Positions 11,187-20,363 are shown, numbered from the stretch's first letter. The stretch is DNA of 64,000 bases from Blautia hominis (GCA_002270465.1 NQOF01000004.1:1-64000); one strand, 5' to 3'. Made by a program: numbers and translations. Notes: generated from the sequence alone by a model not told the origin.

Positions 11187-11220
11187 CAATAGAAAGTACG
11201 CGCCTGCGGACTTTCTATTG
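11187..11220. promoter_or_regulatory. Palindrome in the dnaA leader
   Basis: CAATAGAAAGT ... ACTTTCTATTG is a perfect 11-bp inverted repeat around a 12-nt GC-rich loop, about 115 bp upstream of the dnaA start. It has no T tract on the dnaA-sense side, so it is not a standard terminator. It could be an operator or an mRNA leader hairpin. Confidence 0.5.
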
Positions 11221-11221
11221 C

Positions 11222-11690
11222 AAAAAAACGTATTATTATCTATATATTATAATAAAATAGAATTTTTAGCAATGAAAAAATAATTCTAAACAGAAATCCA
11301 CAAGGTTATGTTAATAATGTGGATAATACTGTGTGGAAAATGAGGATTACAAAGTTAAAAACATTGTGGAAAAAGGAAGATGTGAGAAATGTGTATAACT
11401 CCATTTACATCTTCCACATGGCGAAAACCGTGATAAATTAAGGTTTTTTTGTCGAAAAGGGCAAAAAAGTGTGGGGAAAACGGAAAAGTTATCCACAAGT
11501 TATCCACAATTTGTGGATAACATTACGTAAACTAGAATCGTGTGAATAACTGTGGGGATAATCATTTTAGGGCCAGCGTCCCGGGAACTCTTTCCACAGA
11601 GCAGAAAACCGGAATGTGGAAAACAGGTGAATACACGGATTTCGGCTTATTTTCGTGATAAATATATTTAAATAAAAAAATAAAATATAT
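11222..11690. other. oriC: Chromosomal replication origin (oriC)
   Basis: This gene-free stretch between divergent dnaA and rpmH has perfect DnaA boxes at 11318-11326, 11489-11497, 11500-11508 and 11512-11520, plus near-matches at 11541-11549 and around 11552. Two very AT-rich tracts flank them: 11222-11290 and 11652-11690. These are candidate unwinding elements. Gene direction flips here, with leftward genes on the left and rightward genes on the right, as expected at an origin. A plausible -10 (TATAAT in the 11247-11253 area, minus strand) for dnaA lies in the left AT tract. Confidence 0.9.
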
Positions 11691-11691
11691 C

Positions 11692-11720
11692 TTGACGAAT
11701 CAGGGGTTTCCGAATATAAT
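11692..11720 (+). promoter_or_regulatory. rpmH promoter
   Basis: -35 TTGACG (11692-11697), 17 bp spacer, perfect -10 TATAAT (11715-11720), about 80 bp before the rpmH start. Confidence 0.8.
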
Positions 11721-11806
11721 TGAAATGATGTTTTCTATCATGCATAATCATAGGAATACTATCTGAATAATAGATAGATATTTGGTTTAAAGGAGGTGCC
11801 TGGAAT

Positions 11807-11941
11807 ATGAAAATGACATTTCAGCCAAAAAAGAGAAGCAGAGCTAAAGTTCATGGCTTCAGAGCGAGAATGAGCACTAAGGCCGGAAGAAAAGTTTTAG
11901 CTGCAAGAAGATTAAAAGGAAGAAAAAGATTATCAGCTTAA
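11807..11941 (+). CDS. rpmH: 50S ribosomal protein L34
   Basis: A 44-aa, highly basic ribosomal protein ([20 protein letters not shown] then [20 protein letters not shown] and a short tail ending RLSA), matching L34 in length and pattern throughout. It has a strong ribosome site AAGGAGGTG 8 nt before the ATG. It is the first gene of the rightward rpmH-rnpA-yidD-yidC-khpB series. A terminator and a transposable element now lie between it and rnpA. Confidence 0.97.
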   Translation: MKMTFQPKKRSRAKVHGFRARMSTKAGRKVLAARRLKGRKRLSA

Positions 11942-11974
11942 GACCGCAGATATGTGGTCTTTTCTTCTCTTTTT
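11942..11974 (+). terminator. Rho-independent terminator after rpmH
   Basis: GACCGC ... GTGGTC forms a short hairpin starting at the rpmH stop codon, followed by TTTTCTTCTCTTTTT. Partial termination would let L34 be made in excess over RnpA. Confidence 0.65.
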
Positions 11975-12107
11975 GTAATTATTCAGCTGCCTGGATAATT
12001 ACGGGTATTCGCCCATTGAGATCGCTGCGCGATGGGGCCCATACCGTATGCCGTAACTCTTATGTACGGTCAGCGCAGAGAATGCGCGGACCTGATTGAA
12101 TAGTTAC
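11975..12107. mobile_element. Family B non-autonomous element (133 bp), rpmH-rnpA gap
   Basis: It begins GTAATTATTCAG and ends TTGAATAGTTAC, and carries the family B hallmark ACGGTCAGCGCAGAGAATGC. The 8-bp flanks are CTCTTTTT and CTCTTCTT, a target duplication with one mismatch. It is more diverged than the copies at 48718 and 60250, so probably an older insertion. There is no ORF. Confidence 0.8.
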
Positions 12108-12132
12108 CTCTTCTTTCATTAAAGGATGGTTT

Positions 12133-12495
12133 ATGAAATATTCGGAATCGTTAAAGAAAAACAGAGATTTTCAGCTGGTTTATAAAAAGGGAACATCATT
12201 TGCAAATCGATATTTAGTTATGTATGTATTAAAGAACCAGTTGGACAAGAACAGAATTGGTATATCCGTAAGTAAAAAGGTAGGAAACAGTGTCGTAAGA
12301 CATCATTTGACCAGGCTTCTCAGAGAGAGCTACCGATTGAACGAAGAAAAATTCAAGTGCGGATATGATATTGTTGTAGTAGTCAGGGTAAATGGAAAGG
12401 ATCAGGGATTCCATTCCATGGAGAGTGCGCTTTTGCATTTAGGTAAGTTAACAAAGACCATAAGAAGTGAAGAGAATGAAAACAATATTGATTAA
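12133..12495 (+). CDS. rnpA: Ribonuclease P protein component
   Basis: Basic 120-aa protein cofactor of the RNase P ribozyme, which trims tRNA 5' leaders. The core [21 protein letters not shown] corresponds to the family's conserved RNR region, although the usual RNRxKR reads RHHLTR here. Position and length are normal. It overlaps yidD by 20 nt. Confidence 0.95.
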   Translation: MKYSESLKKNRDFQLVYKKGTSFANRYLVMYVLKNQLDKNRIGISVSKKVGNSVVRHHLTRLLRESYRLNEEKFKCGYDIVVVVRVNGKDQGFHSMESALLHLGKLTKTIRSEENENNID

Positions 12496-12685
12496 GATGA
12501 TTCGGCTTTATCAGAAATATTTATCCCCGTTAAAGAGAACCCGTTGTCCCTATATACCCACGTGTTCTCAGTATGGATTAGAAGCAATTGAGAAATATGG
12601 TGCAGTAAAAGGTAGTTTATTGGCTTGCTGGAGAATTTTAAGATGTAATCCATTTTCAAAAGGCGGATACGATCCGGTACCATAA
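12476..12685 (+). CDS. yidD: Membrane protein insertion efficiency factor YidD
   Basis: A 69-aa protein with the YidD pattern: [20 protein letters not shown], then [12 protein letters not shown] and [19 protein letters not shown] with its conserved Cys residues. The ATG at 12476 is inside the end of rnpA, implying coupling; the upstream GTG at 12467 is a less likely start. It assists YidC-dependent insertion. Confidence 0.95.
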   Translation: MKTILIKMIRLYQKYLSPLKRTRCPYIPTCSQYGLEAIEKYGAVKGSLLACWRILRCNPFSKGGYDPVP

Positions 12686-12791
12686 GTATTGTTTTATCTT
12701 GTTAGGAGATAATTATGCACCGCCGTTTTGTTATAAAGGCGGTATGCTTGAGAGATGAAGGTGACAAACCGGCTATAAGGAGGAAAATATT

Positions 12792-14063
12792 TTGGTTGCG
12801 TTGCTAACAAAGAGTACAATGCCGATTGTAAAATGGGTGGCTGAGGTAATGGGCTGGCTGATGAACGGCATTTACAGTATCGGGGTCACAAATCTTGGCC
12901 TCTGTATTATTTTATTTACCATTATCATTTATATGTTCATGACGCCGCTGCAGATCAAGCAGCAGAAGTTCTCTAAGATGAATGCCGTCATGTCCCCGGA
13001 ATTACAGAAGATCAGTAAGAAATATAAAGGCAAAAAAGACCAGAACTCACAGATGAAGATGCAGGAAGAGACTATGGCCGTATATGAAAAGTACGGAGTA
13101 TCTCCCACCGGAAGCTGTCTGCAGATGGTTATTCAGATGCCAATCTTCTTCGCATTATACCAGGTTATCATCAAGATGCCCGGTTATATCGGAGGAATCA
13201 AACACATGTTTGATGCAGCAGTTGTAAAAATTACAAGTGTTGACGGATATGTGGGAATTATCAGCGATTTTATTAAAGATCATGGAATCAGAAGTTACAG
13301 CTGGCCAACCAACGGCAAGGGTATCAATGATAACCATGTAATCGACTTTTTATACAGCCTGTCACCCTCCCAGTGGTCAGAATTGGGTGATGTGGACAAG
13401 TTCAGCGGTTTTGCCCAGACATTAAGCGAAACTGCCAATAAGATTCATCCCATGCAGAATTTCCTGGGTCTGAATATTGCGGATACACCGCTTTCCCTGA
13501 TCAAGACAGGATGGAGTGAGCATACTTATCTTCTGATCGTTGCGGCGATCATGATCCCCGTATTATCCTGGCTGACTCAGATGCTGAACTTAAAGTTAAT
13601 GCCAACAGCAGCAACAGATGACACAAACAGCCAGATGAATGCCACTATGAAGGGTATGAACACCTTCATGCCTCTGTTCTCTGCCTTTATCTGTTTCTCA
13701 TTCCCTGTAGGTATCGGTATCTACTGGATTGCCGGTTCTGTGATCCGTTGTGTTCAGCAGCTTGTCATCAACAGACATCTGGACAATATGAATATGGACG
13801 ATTTTATCAAAAAGAACCAGGAGAAGATGGCTAAAAAGCGTGCAAAAGCAGGTCTTCCGCCGCAGAAGATCACTCAGCAGGCCAAGATGAATGTAAAAAA
13901 CATCGAGGAGCCAAAGAAAACCACTGCTGAGGATAGAAATGCTGCAGTTCAGAAATCTACAGAATACTATAAGAATGTACAGAACGCAAAACCGGGAAGC
14001 CTGGCTTCAAAGGCAAATATGGTTGCTCAATTTGATCAGAAAAACAAATCTAAGAAGAAGTAG
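12792..14063 (+). CDS. yidC: Membrane protein insertase YidC/Oxa1
   Basis: Inserts proteins into the inner membrane, alone or with Sec. The 423-aa protein starts at TTG 12792 with AGGAGG well placed. The first core helix is LGLCIILFTIIIYMFMTPLQ, followed by the KQQKFSKM coiled region; later helices include LLIVAAIMIPVLSWLTQ and FSAFICFSFPVGIGIYWIAG. A long extracytoplasmic insert of about 90 residues lies between helices. The C-terminal tail is Lys rich. No lipobox Cys is present at the N-terminus, unlike many Gram-positive homologues. The Arg usually found in the first-helix groove is not visible (see findings). Confidence 0.95.
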   Translation: MVALLTKSTMPIVKWVAEVMGWLMNGIYSIGVTNLGLCIILFTIIIYMFMTPLQIKQQKFSKMNAVMSPELQKISKKYKGKKDQNSQMKMQEETMAVYEKYGVSPTGSCLQMVIQMPIFFALYQVIIKMPGYIGGIKHMFDAAVVKITSVDGYVGIISDFIKDHGIRSYSWPTNGKGINDNHVIDFLYSLSPSQWSELGDVDKFSGFAQTLSETANKIHPMQNFLGLNIADTPLSLIKTGWSEHTYLLIVAAIMIPVLSWLTQMLNLKLMPTAATDDTNSQMNATMKGMNTFMPLFSAFICFSFPVGIGIYWIAGSVIRCVQQLVINRHLDNMNMDDFIKKNQEKMAKKRAKAGLPPQKITQQAKMNVKNIEEPKKTTAEDRNAAVQKSTEYYKNVQNAKPGSLASKANMVAQFDQKNKSKKK

Positions 14064-14081
14064 CGGTAAGGGGGAAGAAGT

Positions 14082-14915
14082 ATGGAATTCAAAGAATTTT
14101 CTGCAAAAACTGTAGACGAAGCGATCACAAAAGCTTGTCTGGATTTTGAGACTTCCAGTGAAAATCTGGAGATTCAGGTTTTATTTGAAGGCAGTTCAGG
14201 ATTTTTAGGATTCGGAGCCAAACCGGCCAGGATCAATGTACGCAGAAAAGAAGTATCCTTACCAGAAGAACCAGTAATTGAAGAGGCTGTTCCGGTAAAA
14301 GAAGAGAGAAAAGAAGTAAGAAAAGAGTTTAAGAACGAGCCGAAAAGAGAGCCTAAGAGGGAACCGAAAAAGGAAGTAAGAAGAACAGAGGCTCCCAAAG
14401 AGGATGTAAAACCGCAGCACGAAGAGCGGAAGGTCGTTGAGAGAACAGAAGAAGAGATCGCAGCCGTAAAAGCTGATGCGGAGAAGTTCTTAAATGGCGT
14501 GTTCAAGGCCATGGAGCTTGAAGTTGAGATCAAGATGGAGTATAAGAGTGCGGAAGGCAACCTGGAAATTGAATTTTTAGGTGAGGATATGGGCATTCTT
14601 ATCGGCAAGAGAGGACAGACATTAGATTCTCTGCAGTATCTCACAAGCCTTGTTGTGAACAAGGGAAGACAGGGATATATCCGTGTGAAGCTGGATACGG
14701 AGGATTACAGAAACAGGAGAAAAGAGACTCTGGAAAATCTGGCAAAGAGCATTGCCTACAAAGTCAGAAAGACCAGAAAACCTGTATCTCTGGAGCCTAT
14801 GAATCCCTATGAGAGAAGGATCATCCATTCTGCATTGCAGGGCAACCGTTACGTGGAGACTTACAGTGAGGGAAATGAACCTTACCGCCATGTGGTTGTA
14901 AAGCTGAAAAAATAA
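14082..14915 (+). CDS. khpB: RNA-binding protein KhpB (Jag)
   Basis: A 277-aa protein with three parts. The Jag_N domain covers residues 1-52 (MEFKEFSAKTVDEAITKA ... FLGFGAKPARI). A highly charged linker follows, with repeats of KREPKREPKKE. The C-terminal half is a KH domain with IGKRGQTLDSLQYLTSLV and an R3H domain with NPYERRIIHSAL. The family binds RNA and influences cell-envelope synthesis. It lies 18 bp after yidC, as in most Firmicutes. Confidence 0.95.
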   Translation: MEFKEFSAKTVDEAITKACLDFETSSENLEIQVLFEGSSGFLGFGAKPARINVRRKEVSLPEEPVIEEAVPVKEERKEVRKEFKNEPKREPKREPKKEVRRTEAPKEDVKPQHEERKVVERTEEEIAAVKADAEKFLNGVFKAMELEVEIKMEYKSAEGNLEIEFLGEDMGILIGKRGQTLDSLQYLTSLVVNKGRQGYIRVKLDTEDYRNRRKETLENLAKSIAYKVRKTRKPVSLEPMNPYERRIIHSALQGNRYVETYSEGNEPYRHVVVKLKK

Positions 14916-15061
14916 TATATACAATGAATTATGATTATTCTAGGTGAAAGCGTGAATAATGGAGAATTTTTTTCTCTGCGCTTTTGCCTGGAATATTTTT
15001 TTGACTATAAGTTTACGTTACCTGTGTTAAAGTTGAGTTAGAATCAGAGGAGTTGAGAAAA

Positions 15062-16435
15062 ATGGCTGATACCATCGCAGCAATTGCCACAGCTATGACC
15101 GCGTCGGGAATTGGGATCATCCGCATGAGCGGTCCCGAAAGCCGTAAGATCGTACAGAAGGTTTACCGTTCTAAAGGGGGCAGAAAACAGATCGAGAAGG
15201 AGCCGTCCCACACCATCCATTACGGATTTATCTATGATGGGGAGGAGGAGATTGACGAGGTGCTGGTCATGCTCATGGACGGTCCAAAAAGTTATACAGG
15301 CGAAGATACAGTAGAAATAGACTGTCATGGCGGCGTTCTGGCTATGAAAAGGGTGTTGGAGACTGTGATCAAATACGGTGCCCGTCCGGCAGAGCCGGGA
15401 GAATATACTAAAAGGGCATTCTTAAACGGAAGAATTGACTTGTCCCAGGCAGAGGCGGTAATTGATGTCATCAATGCCAAAAATGAGTATGCGCTGAAAA
15501 GTTCCCTGAACCAGCTGAAGGGTTCTGTACAGAAGGTGATCAGAGAGATCAGAGAGCGTATCATTTATCAGATCGCTTATATAGAGTCTGCTTTGGATGA
15601 CCCGGAGCATATCAGTATAGACGGGTATGGGGAAGCCCTGGAAAAAGAGGTGTCGGTACAGAAATCCAGGATTGAAAGGCTGCTGGAAACTGCCGGAGAA
15701 GGAAAAATGATGAAGGAAGGGATCAAGACCGTTATTGTGGGCAAGCCCAATGCGGGGAAATCTTCCCTTATGAACCTTCTGGTGGGAGAAGAGAGGGCCA
15801 TTGTAACGGATATTGCGGGAACCACCAGAGATATTCTGGAGGAGACCATTGTACTGCACGGGATTTCCCTCCGCATGATAGATACTGCGGGGATCAGGGA
15901 TACAGAAGACCGGGTGGAGCAGATTGGTGTGGGGAGAGCAAAAGAATATGCAAAAGATGCGGATCTGATCCTTTACGTGGTGGATTCTTCTATACCGCTG
16001 GATGAGAATGATGAGGAGATCATTTCTATGCTGGAGGATAAAAAGGCTGTGATCCTTCTGAATAAGACGGACTTAGAGACCGTAGTCACAGAGGAAAGTC
16101 TCAGAATGCGGATGAACCATCCGGTGATACCGGTCTCCGCCAAGGAGGAGCAAGGGATTGATGTGCTGGAGAAGCAGATCAAGGATATGTTCTTTGAGGG
16201 GGAGCTGTCCTTTAACGATGAGGTGTATATCACAAATATCCGTCACAAGACGGCTTTGGAGGACGCAAAGAAAAGTCTTGAACTGGTGGAAAACAGTATT
16301 GCTATGCAGATGCCTGAGGATTTCTTTTCTATTGACCTTATGAATGCTTATGAGAGTCTGGGCAGTATTATAGGGGAGTCTGTTGGAGAAGACCTGGTGA
16401 ATGAAATATTTTCAAAGTTCTGCACAGGAAAATAG
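15062..16435 (+). CDS. mnmE: tRNA modification GTPase MnmE
   Basis: Works with MnmG to build the 5-carboxymethylaminomethyl group on wobble U34. The 457-aa protein has the N-terminal tetrahydrofolate-binding domain (MADTIAAIATAMTASGIGII), a G domain with GKPNAGKSSL, DTAG and NKTD, and the C-terminal FCTGK motif. ATG 15062 has CAGAGGAG 9 nt upstream; the alternative TTG at 15053 touches that site and is unlikely. It is followed by mnmG after 163 bp holding a DnaA-box pair and a mini element. Confidence 0.96.
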   Translation: MADTIAAIATAMTASGIGIIRMSGPESRKIVQKVYRSKGGRKQIEKEPSHTIHYGFIYDGEEEIDEVLVMLMDGPKSYTGEDTVEIDCHGGVLAMKRVLETVIKYGARPAEPGEYTKRAFLNGRIDLSQAEAVIDVINAKNEYALKSSLNQLKGSVQKVIREIRERIIYQIAYIESALDDPEHISIDGYGEALEKEVSVQKSRIERLLETAGEGKMMKEGIKTVIVGKPNAGKSSLMNLLVGEERAIVTDIAGTTRDILEETIVLHGISLRMIDTAGIRDTEDRVEQIGVGRAKEYAKDADLILYVVDSSIPLDENDEEIISMLEDKKAVILLNKTDLETVVTEESLRMRMNHPVIPVSAKEEQGIDVLEKQIKDMFFEGELSFNDEVYITNIRHKTALEDAKKSLELVENSIAMQMPEDFFSIDLMNAYESLGSIIGESVGEDLVNEIFSKFCTGK

Positions 16436-16448
16436 AAATCCGGCGGTG

Positions 16449-16490
16449 TTATCCACAAAAACAGAGGAAAACAGAAGAAAATGTGGATAA
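16449..16490. promoter_or_regulatory. Inverted pair of perfect DnaA boxes
   Basis: TTATCCACA (16449-16457) and TGTGGATAA (16482-16490) face each other across 24 bp in the mnmE-mnmG gap, 5 kb away from oriC. Two exact 9-mers in 160 bp are unlikely to be chance. They could titrate DnaA or regulate mnmG. Confidence 0.6.
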
Positions 16491-16534
16491 CGGGTTAAAT
16501 ACAAAAGGTTCATGTGAATAGATTTTGAGAAAGA

Positions 16535-16579
16535 GTAACTGTTCAGTTCAGTAAATGCACAGACCTTCTGAATAGTTAC
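16535..16579. mobile_element. Internally deleted family B element (45 bp)
   Basis: It begins GTAACTGTTCAG, keeps the CAGTAAATGCACAGACCT block, and ends CTGAATAGTTAC, matching both ends of family B but lacking the middle. The flanks GAGAAAGA and GGGAAAGG are a decayed 8-bp duplication (6/8). It lies 19 bp before mnmG and contributes to its leader. Confidence 0.7.
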
Positions 16580-16598
16580 GGGAAAGGAAGCCATTAGA

Positions 16599-18503
16599 AT
16601 GAATAATCTGGTTGAGAATTATGATGTAGCCATAGTTGGCGCCGGTCATGCCGGCTGTGAGGCAGCGCTGGCCTGTGCAAGGCTTGGTCTGGATACCATT
16701 ATGTTTACCGTTAGTGTGGACAGCATTGCGCTGATGCCCTGCAACCCAAACATAGGCGGAAGTTCCAAAGGCCATCTGGTGAGAGAGATTGATGCCCTTG
16801 GCGGTGAGATGGGAAAAAATATTGACAAAACCTTTATCCAGTCAAAGATGCTCAATGTATCCAAGGGACCGGCTGTCCACTCCCTGCGTGCCCAGGCGGA
16901 TAAGCAGGAGTACACCAGGCGTATGCGAAGGGTATTGGAAAATACGGAACATCTGACCGTAAAGCAGGCTGAGGTAACGGAAATCCTTGCTGATGAACAT
17001 AAGATCAAAGGCGTAAAAACTTATTCAGGTGCCACTTATCTGACAAAGGCAGTGGTGCTCTGTACAGGAACTTATCTGAAAGCCAGATGCATTTACGGTG
17101 ATGTGAGCAGCTATACAGGGCCAAACGGTCTTCAGGCTGCCAATTACCTGACAGATTCCCTGAAAAAGCTGGGAGTTGAGATGTATCGGTTTAAGACAGG
17201 GACACCCGCCAGAATTGATAAGAGAAGCATTGATTTTTCAAAAATGGAGGAGCAGTTTGGGGATGAGAGAGTGGTTCCCTTTTCTTTCTCCACAGATCCT
17301 GAGGATGTGCAGATCGAACAGGCGTCCTGCTGGCTTACTTACACCAATGAAAAGACACATGAGATCATTAAAAACAACCTGGACCGTTCGCCTCTGTATT
17401 CTGGTATGATCGAGGGCACAGGACCCAGGTATTGTCCTTCTATTGAGGATAAGGTGGTAAAGTTTGCGGACAAGAACAGGCACCAGGTATTTCTGGAACC
17501 GGAAGGACTTTATACCAATGAGATGTACGTGGGCGGAATGTCCAGTTCCCTGCCCGAGGATGTGCAGCATGAAATGTATCGCTCGGTACCGGGACTGGAA
17601 CAGGCGAAGATTGTGAGAAATGCCTATGCCATTGAGTACGACTGTATCAACGCAAGGCAGCTTTATCCAACCCTGGAGTTCAAGGAGATAAAAGGGCTTT
17701 TCTCAGGCGGGCAGTTCAACGGCAGTTCCGGCTATGAGGAGGCAGCAGCCCAGGGGCTTGTGGCCGGGATCAATGCAGCTATGGAAGTGCTGGGCCGGGA
17801 TATGCTGATCCTGGACCGCTCTGAATCCTATATAGGGGTTCTCATTGATGATCTGGTGACAAAGGAAAACCATGAGCCGTACAGGATGATGACAAGCCGT
17901 GCCGAGTACAGGCTGCTTTTAAGGCAGGATAATGCAGACCTGCGCCTCAGGGAAAAAGGATATAAGGTGGGATTGGTGAGCGAAAAGGAGTATGAATATG
18001 TACTCTGGAAGAAACAGAAGATAGAGGAGGAATCTGCTCGTGTGGAAAATACCTTCGTGGGTGCATCCAAAGAAGTGCAGGAGCTTCTGGAATCTTACGG
18101 CAGTACGCTGTTGAAAAATGGTTCTTCTCTGGCAGAGCTGATCCGCCGTCCGGAGCTTTCCTACGGGATCCTTGCTCCTCTGGATAAAAAAAGGCCGCAG
18201 CTTCCCCAGGATGTGGCGGAGCAGGTAAATATCAATATTAAGTACGACGGATATATCCGCAGGCAGTTAAAGCAGGTGGAGCAGTTTAAAAAATTGGAGA
18301 CAAAACGTCTTCCTGAGGATTTGGATTATGACGGGGTAAACGGGCTGAGGATCGAGGCAAAACAGAAGTTAAAGGAATACCGTCCGGTTTCGGTTGGGCA
18401 GGCATCCAGGATCGCCGGCGTATCCCCTGCAGATATATCGGTACTTCTTGTATATATGGAATCTTACAGGAGAGGCGGAGTGCATAAGGAGGCGGATGTA
18501 TGA
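16599..18503 (+). CDS. mnmG: tRNA uridine-5-carboxymethylaminomethyl modification enzyme MnmG
   Basis: FAD-dependent partner of MnmE. The 634-aa protein has the N-terminal dinucleotide fold [15 protein letters not shown], the family segment [22 protein letters not shown] and [11 protein letters not shown]. The Cys-containing [16 protein letters not shown] region and the C-terminal helical domain ([13 protein letters not shown]) are intact. Length is normal. Its stop overlaps the rsmG start in an ATGA. Confidence 0.97.
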   Translation: MNNLVENYDVAIVGAGHAGCEAALACARLGLDTIMFTVSVDSIALMPCNPNIGGSSKGHLVREIDALGGEMGKNIDKTFIQSKMLNVSKGPAVHSLRAQADKQEYTRRMRRVLENTEHLTVKQAEVTEILADEHKIKGVKTYSGATYLTKAVVLCTGTYLKARCIYGDVSSYTGPNGLQAANYLTDSLKKLGVEMYRFKTGTPARIDKRSIDFSKMEEQFGDERVVPFSFSTDPEDVQIEQASCWLTYTNEKTHEIIKNNLDRSPLYSGMIEGTGPRYCPSIEDKVVKFADKNRHQVFLEPEGLYTNEMYVGGMSSSLPEDVQHEMYRSVPGLEQAKIVRNAYAIEYDCINARQLYPTLEFKEIKGLFSGGQFNGSSGYEEAAAQGLVAGINAAMEVLGRDMLILDRSESYIGVLIDDLVTKENHEPYRMMTSRAEYRLLLRQDNADLRLREKGYKVGLVSEKEYEYVLWKKQKIEEESARVENTFVGASKEVQELLESYGSTLLKNGSSLAELIRRPELSYGILAPLDKKRPQLPQDVAEQVNINIKYDGYIRRQLKQVEQFKKLETKRLPEDLDYDGVNGLRIEAKQKLKEYRPVSVGQASRIAGVSPADISVLLVYMESYRRGGVHKEADV

Positions 18504-19249
18504 GTGAAGTGACAAATCAGGTACAGGAGACGTATTGTCTGGACATTTTGGAGGACGGCTTACAGGAATTTGGCCTTACGCTTACAGATGGGCAGAAGCA
18601 GCAGTTTGTGCGCTATTATGAGATGTTGGTGGAATGGAATAAAGTCATGAACCTGACAGGAATCACGGAATTTGGGGAGGTTTTGAACAAACATTTTGTG
18701 GACAGCCTTTCCATTGTAAAAGCGCTGGATATGGAGAATATAAGATCCTGCATAGATGTGGGAACAGGGGCGGGATTTCCCGGGATCCCCCTCAAGATCA
18801 TGTTTCCCCATCTTCAGGTAACACTTCTGGATTCCCTGAACAAACGTCTTAAATTCCTGGATGCTGTCATAGGTGAACTGGGACTTGAAGGCATACACAC
18901 GGTTCATGGACGTGCGGAGGATGGAGCAAGAAGGCAGGAGCACAGGGAGCAGTATGATCTGAGTGTGACCAGGGCAGTTGCCAGGTTATGTACCATCAGT
19001 GAGTATTGTATGCCTTATGTGAAGCAGGGCGGCTTCTTTGTGGCTTATAAGTCAGGCAAGGTGCAAGAGGAACTTTTGGAAGGGAAAAAGGCGGTTTTCG
19101 TGCTTGGGGGAAAGGTGGAGAAGACAGAAGAATTTCTCCTTCCGGGTACGGATATGGAGCGTTCCCTTGTGGTGATTCAGAAGGCAAAGCCTACACCGAA
19201 AAGATATCCGCGGAAAGCGGGTACCCCGGCGAAGGAGCCTATTTTGTGA
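18500..19249 (+). CDS. rsmG: 16S rRNA (guanine-N7) methyltransferase RsmG
   Basis: Methylates G527 of 16S rRNA. The 249-aa protein has the SAM-binding motif [15 protein letters not shown], then [15 protein letters not shown] and VTRAVARL. Overlap with mnmG by 4 nt shows coupling. Length is normal for the family. Confidence 0.96.
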   Translation: MSEVTNQVQETYCLDILEDGLQEFGLTLTDGQKQQFVRYYEMLVEWNKVMNLTGITEFGEVLNKHFVDSLSIVKALDMENIRSCIDVGTGAGFPGIPLKIMFPHLQVTLLDSLNKRLKFLDAVIGELGLEGIHTVHGRAEDGARRQEHREQYDLSVTRAVARLCTISEYCMPYVKQGGFFVAYKSGKVQEELLEGKKAVFVLGGKVEKTEEFLLPGTDMERSLVVIQKAKPTPKRYPRKAGTPAKEPIL

Positions 19250-19259
19250 GGTGAGCAGA

Positions 19260-20147
19260 ATGGAATTAAAAGAAAGCCTGAAAAAGAGAGTAGAACTGTT
19301 TAAGAAAGAATATCCTGTTGCGGACAAGGTGAAAAACAGGATCACAGAGCCTTCCATGCCTTTCTTTGGGGAGGAGATCCTGGAGAAGGCCGTGACTGCC
19401 ATTTTGGAGGGGGAAAATGTGCTTCTCTGCGGTGATAAGGCCACAGGAAAAAATGTACTGGCTGAAAACCTGGCATGGATCTTCGGCAGGCCGCTCTATA
19501 ATGTTTCCTTTCATGTGAATACGGACAGCAGCACTTTGATCGGTACGGATACCTTTGTGGGCAATGAGGTAAAGCTGAGAAAAGGTCCTATTTACCAGTG
19601 TGCCAGGTATGGAGGTTTTGGGATACTGGATGAAATCAATATGGCAAAAAATGATGCGGTGTCAGTCCTTCACGCAACGCTGGATTACAGGAGGGTGATC
19701 GACGTGCCGGGATATGACAAGATTGACCTTGACCCGGCCACACGTTTTATAGCCACCATGAATTATGGGTATGCAGGGACAAAGGAACTGAACGAGGCCT
19801 TGGTTTCCAGGTTTATGGTGATCAATATGCCCTCTATGACGGAGGACAGGCTCATGGGAATATTGAGAAGCGCATTTCCTGATCTAAAGGACGCCGCACT
19901 TGAACAGTTTACCGGGCTTTTCCTGGATCTGCAGCTCAAGGCGAAAAATGGAGAGATTTCAACAAAAGCGGTGGATATGCGGGGTTTGATTGGGGCACTG
20001 AAGCTGATAAAGGGCGGCCTTAACCCGGTTGATGCCATTGATATGGGAATCACGGATAAATGTTTTGACGCATTTGAGAGAGAACTGATCGCTGATATTG
20101 TCATGACCCGCATACCTGAGGAGTGGACCCGCAGCGATGTATTTTAG
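19260..20147 (+). CDS. MoxR-type AAA+ ATPase
   Basis: A 295-aa AAA+ protein of the AAA_5/MoxR group, which usually acts as a chaperone with a VWA partner, here encoded next door. The P-loop region reads LLCGDKATGKNVLAENLAW, so the usual GKT/GKS is GKN. Walker B is GILDEIN, sensor 1 is FIATMNYGYAG and the arginine finger region is LNEALVSRF. The start ATG 19260 is preceded by GAGGTGA; the in-frame GTG at 19251 is alternative. It follows rsmG by 10 bp. Its stop codon lies within the 8-bp target duplication of the adjacent transposable element. Confidence 0.88.
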   Translation: MELKESLKKRVELFKKEYPVADKVKNRITEPSMPFFGEEILEKAVTAILEGENVLLCGDKATGKNVLAENLAWIFGRPLYNVSFHVNTDSSTLIGTDTFVGNEVKLRKGPIYQCARYGGFGILDEINMAKNDAVSVLHATLDYRRVIDVPGYDKIDLDPATRFIATMNYGYAGTKELNEALVSRFMVINMPSMTEDRLMGILRSAFPDLKDAALEQFTGLFLDLQLKAKNGEISTKAVDMRGLIGALKLIKGGLNPVDAIDMGITDKCFDAFERELIADIVMTRIPEEWTRSDVF

Positions 20148-20148
20148 C

Positions 20149-20311
20149 GTTACTATTCACGGCTGCTATCCCGCGAGGTGTTTTTATGCGCTTGCGCATG
20201 AAAATCCCGAGGCAGCCAGCGCGATATGGGGCAGAATGCTCCATATCTGTGCATCGCAAAGCGTGTTACTGTTTACAGAACTGCGTTTTTTGCAGGGCTG
20301 TGAATAGTAAC
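20149..20311. mobile_element. Family A non-autonomous element, copy 2 (163 bp)
   Basis: It has the same ends (GTTACTATTCAC / GTGAATAGTAAC) and same length as copy 1, in the opposite orientation, differing at a single base. The flanks are a perfect 8-bp duplication, ATTTTAGC, which includes the TAG stop of the AAA gene. It inserted between two genes that look like one operon. Beyond the right flank a small hairpin GCCGAA-GCGT-TTCGGC precedes the next gene. Confidence 0.95.
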
Positions 20312-20363
20312 ATTTTAGCCTGGCCGAAGCGTTTCGGCTGCTTCATCAAAGGAGATGTACTTT

